Source: Chitinophagales bacterium
Lineage (GTDB): Bacteria; Bacteroidota; Bacteroidia; Chitinophagales; Saprospiraceae
DNA length: 52,370 bases
Assembly (NCBI GenBank): GCA_026928325.1
Contig: JAIXKS010000007.1
Span: 160,631 to 213,000, forward strand
Direction: 5' to 3'
The notes under the pieces are model-generated. The model was not told the origin of the DNA and made no database searches. It saw nothing but the letters and a program-made list of their open reading frames with translations. Both the position numbers and the translations under genes were made by a program. Below, piece after piece: positions 44,095 to 52,302 of the stretch; the first letter of the stretch is position 1, and each line of letters opens with the position of its first letter.

Positions 44095-44157
44095 TAAGCT
44101 CAATAGACAACATTTCAGAATTGTCCCTTCTTGCATATTGGTACGCTATAAATATCC

Positions 44158-44733
44158 TTATTTAGAAAGATATTTTAAGAGTTCGGCTACTGCTCTAGCA
44201 CGGTGGCTGATTTGGTTTTTTATGGTATCACTCAGCGCTGCAAAAGTTTTATCATAACCATCCGGAATAAATACAGGATCATAACCAAAACCTTCCTTTC
44301 CCGATCGTTGCTCAGCAATGTGACCACGAACTATACCTTCAAAATAAAGCGGGTGTTGACCGTCGTAATAGCAAATCACTGTTCTAAACTGTGCGCTTCT
44401 ATCAGATGCATCCTGCAAGGCTCGCAATAACTTTTCCATATTATCGCTTGGACTTTTTTGATCACCCGCGTATCTGGCCGTATGCACACCTGGTGCACCT
44501 GCTAACACTGTTACTTCGAGGCCTGTATCCTCTGACAAGGCCGTCAATCCTGTTTTATTAAATAGGTACTTTGCTTTAATCAAGGCATTTTCTTCGAGCG
44601 TCTCACCATCTTCCGGGATTTCTTCAAATATACCAACATCATGTAAACCTTGAATCTCATAGAGGGCTAAAATACTTCTTAACTCTTTTAGTTTATGGTC
44701 ATTGGCAGTGGCGAAAACTAAGGGTTTTTTCAT
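44158..44733 (-). CDS. rdgB: XTP/dITP pyrophosphatase RdgB (HAM1 family)
   Basis: Hydrolyses non-canonical purine nucleotides (XTP, dITP) to keep them out of nucleic acids. From ATG 44733 it is 191 residues, beginning MKKPLVFATANDHKLKEL as the family requires; the longer frame to 44772 is rejected. GETLEENALIKA, SEDTGLEV, GAPGVHTARYAG and GFGYDPVFIP are diagnostic. It starts 2 bp after the stop of the 143-residue partner gene, so the two form an operon. Confidence 0.94.
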   Translation of the reverse strand: MKKPLVFATANDHKLKELRSILALYEIQGLHDVGIFEEIPEDGETLEENALIKAKYLFNKTGLTALSEDTGLEVTVLAGAPGVHTARYAGDQKSPSDNMEKLLRALQDASDRSAQFRTVICYYDGQHPLYFEGIVRGHIAEQRSGKEGFGYDPVFIPDGYDKTFAALSDTIKNQISHRARAVAELLKYLSK

Positions 44734-44735
44734 AT

Positions 44736-45167
44736 TTATTTTTTTAAAAACATATTTTGAAATAGCGTCCAAATGGCTTTCTTCTTATCAAGGCTCGCAT
44801 TTAATACTTGCAGGTTATCGGCACAAAGTAGTTGACCCTTTTCCATAAGCACCACATGGTATAACCTAGGGTTGATCTGAAAACCAATCATTGCAGGTGT
44901 GACACCAAACAAGATAAGATCGGACCACGAAGGGATGATGTGACTCAGAATTAAAGGATTTTCATTTTCCTGAATGACAATCAACACATCTTGTTGCATA
45001 TCGTATTGAATGGCTTTCATCATATTTGAAAGCAAATTAGCTGCCGATTCATCATACTGTTGGCGACTCACGACCATAACTAAGCCCTTCTTACCTTCAC
45101 CAACAATCGTGTAATCCTTTCCTAGTACGGCTTCCGGGATATTGAATATTTTGTCATTTAACGCCAT
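44736..45167 (-). CDS. Conserved unknown protein, possibly DNA polymerase III psi (HolD)-like
   Basis: A 143-residue soluble protein with no signal. I do not recognise a named family. The order of elements (a beta-rich LVMVVSRQQYDESAANLLSNM, a central VLIVIQENENPL, IPSWSDLILFGVTP, then a short strand LQVLNASLDKKKAIWTLFQNM) resembles, by eye, E. coli HolD, whose C-terminus reads as a loop then RAALWQQI. This would be an alpha/beta fold related to uracil-DNA glycosylases. It is translationally tied to rdgB. The psi suggestion is a hypothesis only. Confidence 0.4.
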   Translation of the reverse strand: MALNDKIFNIPEAVLGKDYTIVGEGKKGLVMVVSRQQYDESAANLLSNMMKAIQYDMQQDVLIVIQENENPLILSHIIPSWSDLILFGVTPAMIGFQINPRLYHVVLMEKGQLLCADNLQVLNASLDKKKAIWTLFQNMFLKK

Positions 45168-45466
45168 AATAATAAATTATTATTTTAAAATTTTCGCAAA
45201 ATAAAAATTATATTTTAAATTGATAAAATAAATTCAGTAAAATTAAAATTTTATAAAAAATTTACTTACTTTTGTTGGTGAAAATTGCAGGATTTGATAA
45301 TCAATTAATCTGCAACTAGCCGAAAATCAAAAGTAATCGATGCAAAGATGAATACGTTTGACACTAACATTTTCAATATAGGTCAAACGATTAATACAAT
45401 TTATACGCAAAATAGATTGCAATTGTTTTCAAAACAAACCAATTATTAACACAAAACCCATTCCTA
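45168..45466. other. Leader region upstream of ilvE
   Basis: 299 bp that carry the ilvE promoter candidate and a long leader of about 190 nt. A 33-codon ORF runs from ATG 45348 to TAA 45447-45449 (several Ile, Thr and Asn, two Leu). I see no clear terminator/antiterminator pair between it and ilvE, so attenuation is not supported. Confidence 0.35.
45267..45274 (+). promoter_or_regulatory. Putative -7 promoter element of ilvE
   Basis: TACTTTTG followed by TTGG, giving a long leader of about 190 nt before the ATG at 45467. No clear -33 TTG. Confidence 0.45.
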
Positions 45467-46537
45467 ATGAGTTACAAATTTAAAATTACTAAAATCAGTG
45501 AATCAGGAGTATCCAAGTTAGACTTTAACAATATTCCTTTTGGCAAAGTATTTACTGATCATATGTTTGTGGCTGACTATATAGACGGCCAATGGACTAA
45601 TTTTGAAATCAAGCCGATAGCACCGATTCCGACCCATCCGGGTAATATGGCATGGCATTATGGACAAGCGATATTTGAAGGGATGAAAGCTACGGTAGAT
45701 GCAGCAAGAAATCCATTGTTATTTAGACCAGAGATGCATGCGGTTCGATTTAATAAATCCGCTTCTCGAATGTCTATGCCTGAGATACCTAATGATTTGT
45801 TTGTTCAGGCTGTACACAATATCGTACATATGGAAAAAGATTGGATACCGGCACAAGCAGGTTCAGCCTTGTATATTCGCCCTTTCATGTACGCAACAGA
45901 CGAAACCATCGGAGTTAAAGCCTCTGAAACTTATAAATTTATTATTTTCACCATGCCGGTTGGTCCTTATTATACCAATCCGGTTAAATTATTGGCTCAA
46001 GACAAGTATGTGAGAGCCGTCATAGGTGGCGTAGGAGAAGCTAAAACTGCAGGCAATTATGCAGCATCACTCTTACCAGCCACAATGGCTAAAAAAGAAG
46101 GTTATGACCAAGTTATGTGGTTAGATGGTGTTCATAAAAAATATGTTCAAGAAATAGGTACGATGAACATCTTTTTTGTCATCAATGACGAAATTCTTAC
46201 ACCAAATCTTGATGGTGCTATCCTTGCCGGAATCACTAGAGATAGCATGATTCAATTATTTAAGTCAGAGGGCTTTAAGGTGACGGAACGACCTATCACC
46301 ATCGACGAACTCATCGAAGCCGGCAAAAATGGAAGCCTGACTGAAGCTTTTGGATCAGGAACGGCAGCAGTTATTGCTCCGGCATCACACATCAAACACA
46401 ACGATGAAGTCGTAGAGTTAGACATGAATAATCGCAAATACAGCAGTTGGGCATTTGATACCATCAATGGCTTGAAAAACAGAACAGTAGCAGACAAATT
46501 CAATTGGATTGTTCCTGCTGAACCTTACCAAGAATAG
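45467..46537 (+). CDS. ilvE: Branched-chain amino acid aminotransferase
   Basis: Transfers amino groups between glutamate and the keto acids of Leu, Ile and Val. The 356-residue class IV PLP enzyme is of the long (eukaryote-like) type: GMAWHYGQAIFEGMKA, RPEMHAVRFNKSASRM, the PLP lysine in GVGEAKTAGNYAASLL, and GTMNIFFVIND and GITRDSM further on. The ORF is followed by a strong terminator. It has a long leader and stands apart from other ilv genes. Confidence 0.95.
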   Translation: MSYKFKITKISESGVSKLDFNNIPFGKVFTDHMFVADYIDGQWTNFEIKPIAPIPTHPGNMAWHYGQAIFEGMKATVDAARNPLLFRPEMHAVRFNKSASRMSMPEIPNDLFVQAVHNIVHMEKDWIPAQAGSALYIRPFMYATDETIGVKASETYKFIIFTMPVGPYYTNPVKLLAQDKYVRAVIGGVGEAKTAGNYAASLLPATMAKKEGYDQVMWLDGVHKKYVQEIGTMNIFFVINDEILTPNLDGAILAGITRDSMIQLFKSEGFKVTERPITIDELIEAGKNGSLTEAFGSGTAAVIAPASHIKHNDEVVELDMNNRKYSSWAFDTINGLKNRTVADKFNWIVPAEPYQE

Positions 46538-46560
46538 TTTATACACATAGTAAAACAGAT

Positions 46561-46599
46561 AAAAAAAACCTCTGAGTTCAAAGAATTCAGAGGTTTTTT
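46561..46599 (+). terminator. Rho-independent terminator after ilvE
   Basis: An A run, then CCTCTGAGTTC (46568-46578) paired with GAATTCAGAGG (46582-46592) around a 3-nt loop with one G-T pair, then an 8-T run. Could also serve the convergent bacilliredoxin gene. Confidence 0.9.
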
Positions 46600-46624
46600 T
46601 TATGCTTAAAACCAAAGACGCCTA

Positions 46625-47038
46625 TTAACAAAACTTGTCAAAGGCAGCTACTAAATTACTAGCAATGGTTTGTGCGGAATTACCTTCGATATGTCTTCTT
46701 TCCAACATATGGACAAGATTTCCATCCTTAAACAAAGCAATACTTGGCGATGAAGGTGGATAAGGTAGTAAATACTCGCGTGCTCGGTCTGTAGCTTCCT
46801 TGTCCACACCGGCAAACACAGTAATCAATCTATCCGGTTTTTTCCCATTGGCTACAGCCAATTTTGCGCCCGGACGAGCATGAGCAGCAGCACAGCCACA
46901 AACTGAATTCACTACTAATAATACGGTTCCTTCCTTTTGCTCAAGAATCTCAGAGACTTCGTTGGCACTGGCCAAACCTTCAAATCCGAAATCAGTCAGA
47001 TCCTTAGCTAATGGAGTTGTAAATTCTACTGGATACAT
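46625..47038 (-). CDS. Bacilliredoxin (BrxA/BrxB, YphP/YqiW family)
   Basis: A 137-residue thioredoxin-like protein from ATG 47038 (the longer ORF to 47086 is rejected). VNSVCGCAAAHARPGAK contains the CGC motif that reverses bacillithiol-type mixed disulphides in Firmicutes; many Bacteroidota carry it as well. The YPYPPSSPSIALFKDG region holds the cis-Pro. It acts in the cytoplasm in thiol redox control. It is convergent with ilvE. Confidence 0.88.
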   Translation of the reverse strand: MYPVEFTTPLAKDLTDFGFEGLASANEVSEILEQKEGTVLLVVNSVCGCAAAHARPGAKLAVANGKKPDRLITVFAGVDKEATDRAREYLLPYPPSSPSIALFKDGNLVHMLERRHIEGNSAQTIASNLVAAFDKFC

Positions 47039-47118
47039 TTTATAATCAATCGTTTTAATTAATAAATAGGTTAAGATTTTCAACAATAGTATTTCAAAAA
47101 GGTTGACAAATGCCTTCG

Positions 47119-47126
47119 CAAATTTA
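47119..47126 (-). promoter_or_regulatory. Putative -7 element of the bacilliredoxin gene
   Basis: CAAATTTA on the plus strand, TAAATTTG on the minus strand, 80 bp before ATG 47038. No paired -33 TTG. Confidence 0.35.
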
Positions 47127-47161
47127 AGATCCAGATTTGTTTAGCACTGAATATCCCGAGC

Positions 47162-47965
47162 CTAAATATAGGCAGCCATCAACTGCTGCATACCCAAGGC
47201 ACTCAATCGCATTTTCTCCTCATGATCTGCCCCGTCACCGGCATAGATGATATTGCGGGAAGAATTGATCAACATTCCTATCTCGCCATTGCTTCCATTT
47301 TCCATGACTTCCTTCAGATCGCCACCTTGTGCGCCTACGCCAGGAATTAAAAAGAAATAATCTTCAGCCATTTTTCGAATATCCTTCAGTAAATCGGGAT
47401 GCGTCGCTCCTACTACAAACATGAGATTGTTTGGGTTGCCCCATTTTTGAACCGTTTTGATGACCCGCTCATATAACATCTCTCCAGAATCCAATCTAAG
47501 CTGTTGAAAATCATGACTTCCCACATTAGATGTAAGGCCGAGCACTATCACCCACTTATCATCAAATTCGAGAAAGGGTGCTACTGAATCTTCGCCCATA
47601 TAAGGTGCCACCGTTACTGCATCAAAATTCATTTGTTCGAAAAATGTCTTGGCATACATCTTTCCTGTATTTTGAATGTCACCTCGTTTGGCATCCGCTA
47701 TTTTAAAAATATTATCCGGGATATAGTCGATGGTTTTCTCTAAAGATTGCCAACCGGCAATACCCATAGACTCATAAAAGGCGATATTGGGCTTATAGGC
47801 CACACACAAATCCTTTGTCGTATCAATAACGGTCTTATTAAATTCGAAGATCGGATCCTGAGCTTGCGTGAATTGTGAGGGTATTTTCTGAATATCTGTG
47901 TCCAAGCCAACACATAAGCAGCTCTTTTTAGTGCGTATCTGGTTGTATAATTCTTGGCGATTCAT
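47162..47965 (-). CDS. pyrF: Orotidine 5'-phosphate decarboxylase
   Basis: Makes UMP in pyrimidine synthesis. The 267-residue protein is of the longer PyrF subfamily (type 2). CVGLDTD near the N-terminus, the catalytic KIADAKRGDIQNTG block, VTVAPYMGEDSV, VVGATHPDLL and PGVGAQGGDLKE are present. Its ATG overlaps by one base the stop codon of the NifU-like gene (TAATG), so the two are translationally coupled. Confidence 0.95.
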   Translation of the reverse strand: MNRQELYNQIRTKKSCLCVGLDTDIQKIPSQFTQAQDPIFEFNKTVIDTTKDLCVAYKPNIAFYESMGIAGWQSLEKTIDYIPDNIFKIADAKRGDIQNTGKMYAKTFFEQMNFDAVTVAPYMGEDSVAPFLEFDDKWVIVLGLTSNVGSHDFQQLRLDSGEMLYERVIKTVQKWGNPNNLMFVVGATHPDLLKDIRKMAEDYFFLIPGVGAQGGDLKEVMENGSNGEIGMLINSSRNIIYAGDGADHEEKMRLSALGMQQLMAAYI

Positions 47966-48228
47966 TATTTATAATACCCATTTACAGCCATGACTCCATT
48001 AATTTCCGGAAGTTTGTCTTTAATCGTTTGCTCAACACCGGCTCGCATGGTCATTGCAGACATAGAACAAAATTCACAATTTCCGATCCACTTTACCATG
48101 ACAATCATATCATCCGTTACATCGACCAATTCGATATCACCACCGTCGCCATTCAGATGCGGTCGAATCTCGTCCAATGCTCGATTAATCCGATCTAACA
48201 ACTCAAGTTTTTCATTTGATTCTATCAT
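47965..48228 (-). CDS. NifU-like C-terminal domain Fe-S scaffold/carrier
   Basis: An 87-residue stand-alone NifU C-terminal domain protein. ALDEIRPHLNGDGGDIELV and the CEFC motif (cluster-binding) are diagnostic, followed by MTMRAGVEQTIKDKLPE. It binds or delivers [4Fe-4S] clusters. Start at ATG 48228; the five extra residues of the longer frame (to 48243) encode YLCA from a promoter-like sequence. It precedes pyrF with a 1-base overlap and lies close to the Mrp gene. Confidence 0.9.
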   Translation of the reverse strand: MIESNEKLELLDRINRALDEIRPHLNGDGGDIELVDVTDDMIVMVKWIGNCEFCSMSAMTMRAGVEQTIKDKLPEINGVMAVNGYYK

Positions 48229-48232
48229 AGCA

Positions 48233-48240
48233 CAAAGATA
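48233..48240 (-). promoter_or_regulatory. Putative -7 element of the nifU-like-pyrF operon
   Basis: CAAAGATA on the plus strand, i.e. TATCTTTG on the minus strand, close to ATG 48228 (only about 4 bp), implying a very short or leaderless message. Confidence 0.45.
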
Positions 48241-48339
48241 CAATATTTTTACACAAATCTAATTTGAACTTGCGAAAAATCCATACAAGCCACAAAAGCC
48301 CCACCTGCATAAGTTCAAAATCATCACCATAACTGATGA

Positions 48340-49434
48340 CTATTTAACCTTGATTTCAACAATCTTTGTCGGTGCAAATTGGGCATTTCTACGATTGACG
48401 CTATGCACCGTATTTTGAGCCAAGGATTTAAACTCTTGAAATACCAAATGCTCCGAATTAGTAGCAACTGGTTTTCCATTATCTCCGGCCTCTCTGACAC
48501 TTTGGACAATAGGAATTTGGCCTAACAATTCTGTTTCTGCATAGGTTGCCAATTGCTTTCCTCCTCCACTCCCAAAAATATAATACTTATTATTTGGCAA
48601 TTCTTCGGGCGTAAACCAGCTCATATTTTCCACAACGCCCAAAATCGGCACATTGACATTCGGCAATAAGAACATGTTCATCGCCTTCACTGCGTCAATA
48701 ACCGCAACTTCTTGAGGTGTCGTCACCATAATCGCACCTGTAACCGGAACTGTCTGCACGAGCGTAAGCTGAATATCTCCTGTGCCGGGTGGCAAGTCAA
48801 TCACCAAAAAGTCTAAATCTGGCCACATACAATCTTGAATAAACTGTTTGATTAAACCCGCTAATCTTGGACCTCTCAGTACGACAGCCTGCTCGGGTTC
48901 TATGATAAAGCCTATAGACATCACTTCAACGCCATGTGCCTTGAGCGGAATCAATTTATGCTTACCATAAAGCAACTCAACCTTAGGACGTTGGCCAACC
49001 AAACCCATCATCGTAGGAATAGATGGCCCATACAAATCAGCATCGATCAAGCCCACTTTGTACCCTTCATTAGCTAGAGCAACAGCGAGATTCACCGAAA
49101 CGGTAGATTTTCCTACACCACCTTTACCAGATCCAACAGCGATTATATTTTTCACCTGTGGCAATTCTCCCGTATCTTCTGGATGGGTCGTGCTATTTAT
49201 TTTCAAATGGATATCCACTTGTGCCTCCGGATAAATAGCCGCAATTTGCTCCATACAAGCAAAGTTCAAAGAAGATTTTACATCTTGCTCATTTGTATTT
49301 AAGACGATAGAAAAAGAAATATCATTTCCATTGATTCTAAAATCTTCGACCATACGCGCCGTGATAATATCTCTACCCGTTTTGGGATCTTTTACATTTC
49401 GCAAGGCAGCGACAACCATATTATTATCAATCAT
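48340..49434 (-). CDS. Mrp/NBP35 family Fe-S cluster ATPase (ApbC)
   Basis: A 364-residue P-loop ATPase that carries Fe-S clusters to apo-proteins. The N-terminal DUF59/MIP18-like part (about 1-80) is followed by the deviant Walker A GSGKGGVGKSTVSVNLA, DADLYGPSIPTMMGL, VIDLPPGTGDIQL and VVENMSWF. Where many Mrp proteins have a CxxC pair after the ENMS(W/Y)F element, this one reads FTPEELPNNKYYIFGSGGG, with no cysteine. It lies next to the NifU-like gene, which fits a shared role. Confident family call. Confidence 0.93.
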   Translation of the reverse strand: MIDNNMVVAALRNVKDPKTGRDIITARMVEDFRINGNDISFSIVLNTNEQDVKSSLNFACMEQIAAIYPEAQVDIHLKINSTTHPEDTGELPQVKNIIAVGSGKGGVGKSTVSVNLAVALANEGYKVGLIDADLYGPSIPTMMGLVGQRPKVELLYGKHKLIPLKAHGVEVMSIGFIIEPEQAVVLRGPRLAGLIKQFIQDCMWPDLDFLVIDLPPGTGDIQLTLVQTVPVTGAIMVTTPQEVAVIDAVKAMNMFLLPNVNVPILGVVENMSWFTPEELPNNKYYIFGSGGGKQLATYAETELLGQIPIVQSVREAGDNGKPVATNSEHLVFQEFKSLAQNTVHSVNRRNAQFAPTKIVEIKVK

Positions 49435-49540
49435 TATTCAGGATTTTTTTATCTTAAATCAATTTTATCTAACAATACCATTATAAAGTTTAAAAACTTG
49501 TTAATTGTTCACAATAAAATATAATTTTAATAATTTAATT

Positions 49541-49548
49541 TAATTTTG
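49541..49548 (+). promoter_or_regulatory. Putative -7 promoter element of the ribF fusion gene
   Basis: TAATTTTG followed by TGC, 33 bp before the ATG at 49582. Confidence 0.45.
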
Positions 49549-49581
49549 TGCTCAAGTGACTGATAGAGGCGATTACAACCC

Positions 49582-51570
49582 ATGAATATATATAATGATA
49601 TCCAGCAGCTACCCCCTTTTGATAAAGCTGTTATAACAATAGGTTCTTTTGATGGTATCCATAGTGGACACCGAAAAATACTGCATAGAGTCAGAGAATT
49701 AGCCAACGAAATTAATGGCGAAAGTGTAGTGATTACGTTCGATCCGCATCCCAGAAGTGTATTAGATCCTTCATCCAATGCATTGAGCGTATTGACCACT
49801 TTGAACGAAAAATTGGATCTTCTAAAAAAGGTCGGCATCCAAAATGTTGTCGTCGTTCCTTTTACATTTGAGTTTTCTCAACAAGCGCCTAGAGAATATA
49901 TAGAAAAATTCATTATCGGAAATTTCAATCCTGCCTATATCGTCATTGGCTATGACCATAGGTTCGGTTTAAATCGAAATGGAGACATCACACTTTTAAG
50001 AGAGTACGAAAAGCAGTCGAATTTTCAGATTGTAGAAATTCTCCGTCAAGATATCGAGGATATAGCTATCAGCAGTACACGTATCCGTAAGGCCGTATTT
50101 GCCGGCGAAATGGAGGAAGCCGCAGCATATCTGGGTTATCCTTATCTCCTGACTGGAAGAGTAGTCCATGGGGATCAATTAGGTTCGAAAATCGGCTATC
50201 CGACTGCCAATCTTCAAATAGATAGCAAAGATAAGTTGATACCTAAAGAAGGTATTTATGCTGTCGAAATCGACATTGATGACATGATATTTGGAGGCAT
50301 GATGTATATCGGTAAGCGGCCTACAGTGTCCGACCAAGTCATAGAAAACATTGAGATCAATGTTTTTGATTTTGATCAAAATATCTATGATCGAAACATC
50401 CAAGTGAGTGTCATTCACTATTTGAGAGGAGACCATAAATTTCCTTCCGTAGAAAGTATGGTTCGCCAAATTCAACAAGATGAAAAAGATGCTAGATCTT
50501 TTTTATCGACCTACAAACAAAAATTGCCAGAACCGATTGACGTCACGATAGCCATATTGAATTACAACGGTGTCGAACTTTTGGAGTCGTATCTTCCGAT
50601 GATGGGCTATAGCTCTTCTAAGTATAATGTCGATATTGTCGTCATTGACAACCATTCGGAGGATTTGTCCATTGATTTTGTCAGGGAATGGTACCCTGAA
50701 ATCAAAACGGTAGAACTATCCAAAAACTATGGTTTTGCCGAAGGATACAACAAAGGCCTTAAAGATATCGATTCCGAATATATCGTCATTATCAATTCTG
50801 ATGTTCAAGTCACAGAAAATTGGCTAGATTCCATCATCGACGCCATGAATGCCGATAAAACCATTGGTGCCATACAGCCAGGTATCAAATCCATGGAAGA
50901 TAAATCGCGTTTTGAATATGCCGGTGCAGCAGGTGGATTTATGGATGCCTTAGGTTATCCTTTTTGTCGTGGACGAATATTTGATACCATAGAAAAAGAC
51001 GAAGGCCAATACAAAGACGCACTAGAGGTATTTTGGGCTAGTGGTGCTGCTATGGTCGTTCGCAATAAGTTGTTCAAAGAAATAGGCGGATTTGATGGTG
51101 CTTTCTTTGCACATCAAGAAGAGATCGACCTTTGTTGGAAAATCAAAATGGCCGGATATAGCATACTTTGTATGCCACAAAGCACGGTCTATCATGAAGG
51201 AGGCAGTACTTTAGAATATAACAATCCAAGAAAAGACTTTCTTAATTTTAGAAACAACCTTTACTTGCTGACAAAAAACATGCAACTAACGTCTTTACTT
51301 TGGCTGATTCCGATTCGATTAGTTTTGGATGGAATCGCAGGTATTAAATTTTTAGTAGAAGGCAAACCCAAATCGACGCTAGCGATTATACGAGCACACA
51401 TGTCGTTTTATGTGCATCTTCCACTCGTTTTAGAACGTAGAAATAAAGAATACCAATGGATCAAGCATGTAAAAATTGACAAGCCCAACTTTAATGGAAA
51501 GTACTACGGCTCGATCGTTTATAAGTACTTTGTCGAGGGAAAAAAGAAATTCAGTCAGCTAAAATTCTAA
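49582..51570 (+). CDS. ribF: Riboflavin kinase/FAD synthetase fused in frame to a family 2 glycosyltransferase
   Basis: A 662-residue ORF with two unrelated enzymes. Residues 1-185 are the FAD synthetase (GSFDGIHSGHRKIL at 21-34, FDPHPRSV, GYDHRFG, SSTRIRKA at 164-171). Residues 186-307 are the riboflavin kinase (GYPTANL at 205-211, GIYAVEI, IEINVFDFDQNIYD). This is complete RibF, usually about 310 residues. After a 12-residue linker a GT2 domain begins at about 320 (VTIAILNYNG, DIVVIDNHSEDLS, IIINSD near 403-406, WASGAAMVVRNK, GGFDGAFFAHQEEIDLCW) and runs to the end. There is no stop between them and no ATG at the junction; only a TTG (L315) could start a separate GT2. RibF makes FMN and FAD; the sugar acceptor is unknown. 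The next gene starts three bases after the stop, in the same frame. Confidence 0.9.
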   Translation: MNIYNDIQQLPPFDKAVITIGSFDGIHSGHRKILHRVRELANEINGESVVITFDPHPRSVLDPSSNALSVLTTLNEKLDLLKKVGIQNVVVVPFTFEFSQQAPREYIEKFIIGNFNPAYIVIGYDHRFGLNRNGDITLLREYEKQSNFQIVEILRQDIEDIAISSTRIRKAVFAGEMEEAAAYLGYPYLLTGRVVHGDQLGSKIGYPTANLQIDSKDKLIPKEGIYAVEIDIDDMIFGGMMYIGKRPTVSDQVIENIEINVFDFDQNIYDRNIQVSVIHYLRGDHKFPSVESMVRQIQQDEKDARSFLSTYKQKLPEPIDVTIAILNYNGVELLESYLPMMGYSSSKYNVDIVVIDNHSEDLSIDFVREWYPEIKTVELSKNYGFAEGYNKGLKDIDSEYIVIINSDVQVTENWLDSIIDAMNADKTIGAIQPGIKSMEDKSRFEYAGAAGGFMDALGYPFCRGRIFDTIEKDEGQYKDALEVFWASGAAMVVRNKLFKEIGGFDGAFFAHQEEIDLCWKIKMAGYSILCMPQSTVYHEGGSTLEYNNPRKDFLNFRNNLYLLTKNMQLTSLLWLIPIRLVLDGIAGIKFLVEGKPKSTLAIIRAHMSFYVHLPLVLERRNKEYQWIKHVKIDKPNFNGKYYGSIVYKYFVEGKKKFSQLKF

Positions 51571-51573
51571 CCA

Positions 51574-52302
51574 TTGAAGTACTTTAAACCCGAAATAATA
51601 TTTGAAGATGAGGATTTGGTGGCCGTAAATAAGCCTGCCGGTGTACTCACGATTCAAGACCGATTTAATGCTGCTATTCCCAATCTGATAACCATCTTAA
51701 AGGCATCTTATCCCGAGATAATCCCGGTGCATAGAATCGACAAGTTTACAAGTGGCATTAATCTATTTGCAAAAAATGCAACTAGCCACAAATGGATGTC
51801 CGCTATCTTTGAATCCCGAGAAATTGAAAAGTATTATACGGCAATTGTGGACGGAACACCCTACCCTGAATCCGGTAGAATAGATATTCCCATAGCTGAA
51901 TCGACAGTCACACGGGGAAAAATGTTGGTTCATAAACGCGGAAAACCCTCTATTACGGATTATAAAATCATCAAATCTTACGGGCGATATTCTTTGCTTC
52001 ATGTTCGGATATTGACTGGTCGGATGCATCAAGTGCGCGTTCACCTACAATATTTAGGGCATCCTTTGATCGTTGACGCAATGTATGGCAATAGATCGGC
52101 TTTTTACCTTTCCGAATTAAAACAAAAGAAATACAATCTTACAAAATACGAGGAAGAACAACCTTTGCTAGGCAGACAGCCGTTACACGCACATAAACTT
52201 CTATTCACGCATCCTATTACAGAGCAACCTATAGAGATAACTTGCCCTTTACCCAAAGCCATGTCGGCCATCCTCAATCAGATGGACAAGTGGTTGAAAT
52301 AA
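51574..52302 (+). CDS. RluA-type RNA pseudouridine synthase
   Basis: A 242-residue pseudouridine synthase of the RluA superfamily, probably acting on rRNA or tRNA. VAVNKPAGVLT, the catalytic aspartate in HRIDKFTSG, TDYKIIKSYGRYSLLHVRILTGRMHQVRVHLQYLGHPLIVD are diagnostic. No ATG is available at the N-terminus: the upstream stop of the ribF fusion is in the same frame at 51568-51570, so TTG 51574 is the only reasonable start. It lacks the N-terminal S4 domain. Exact target is unknown. Confidence 0.9.
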   Translation: MKYFKPEIIFEDEDLVAVNKPAGVLTIQDRFNAAIPNLITILKASYPEIIPVHRIDKFTSGINLFAKNATSHKWMSAIFESREIEKYYTAIVDGTPYPESGRIDIPIAESTVTRGKMLVHKRGKPSITDYKIIKSYGRYSLLHVRILTGRMHQVRVHLQYLGHPLIVDAMYGNRSAFYLSELKQKKYNLTKYEEEQPLLGRQPLHAHKLLFTHPITEQPIEITCPLPKAMSAILNQMDKWLK

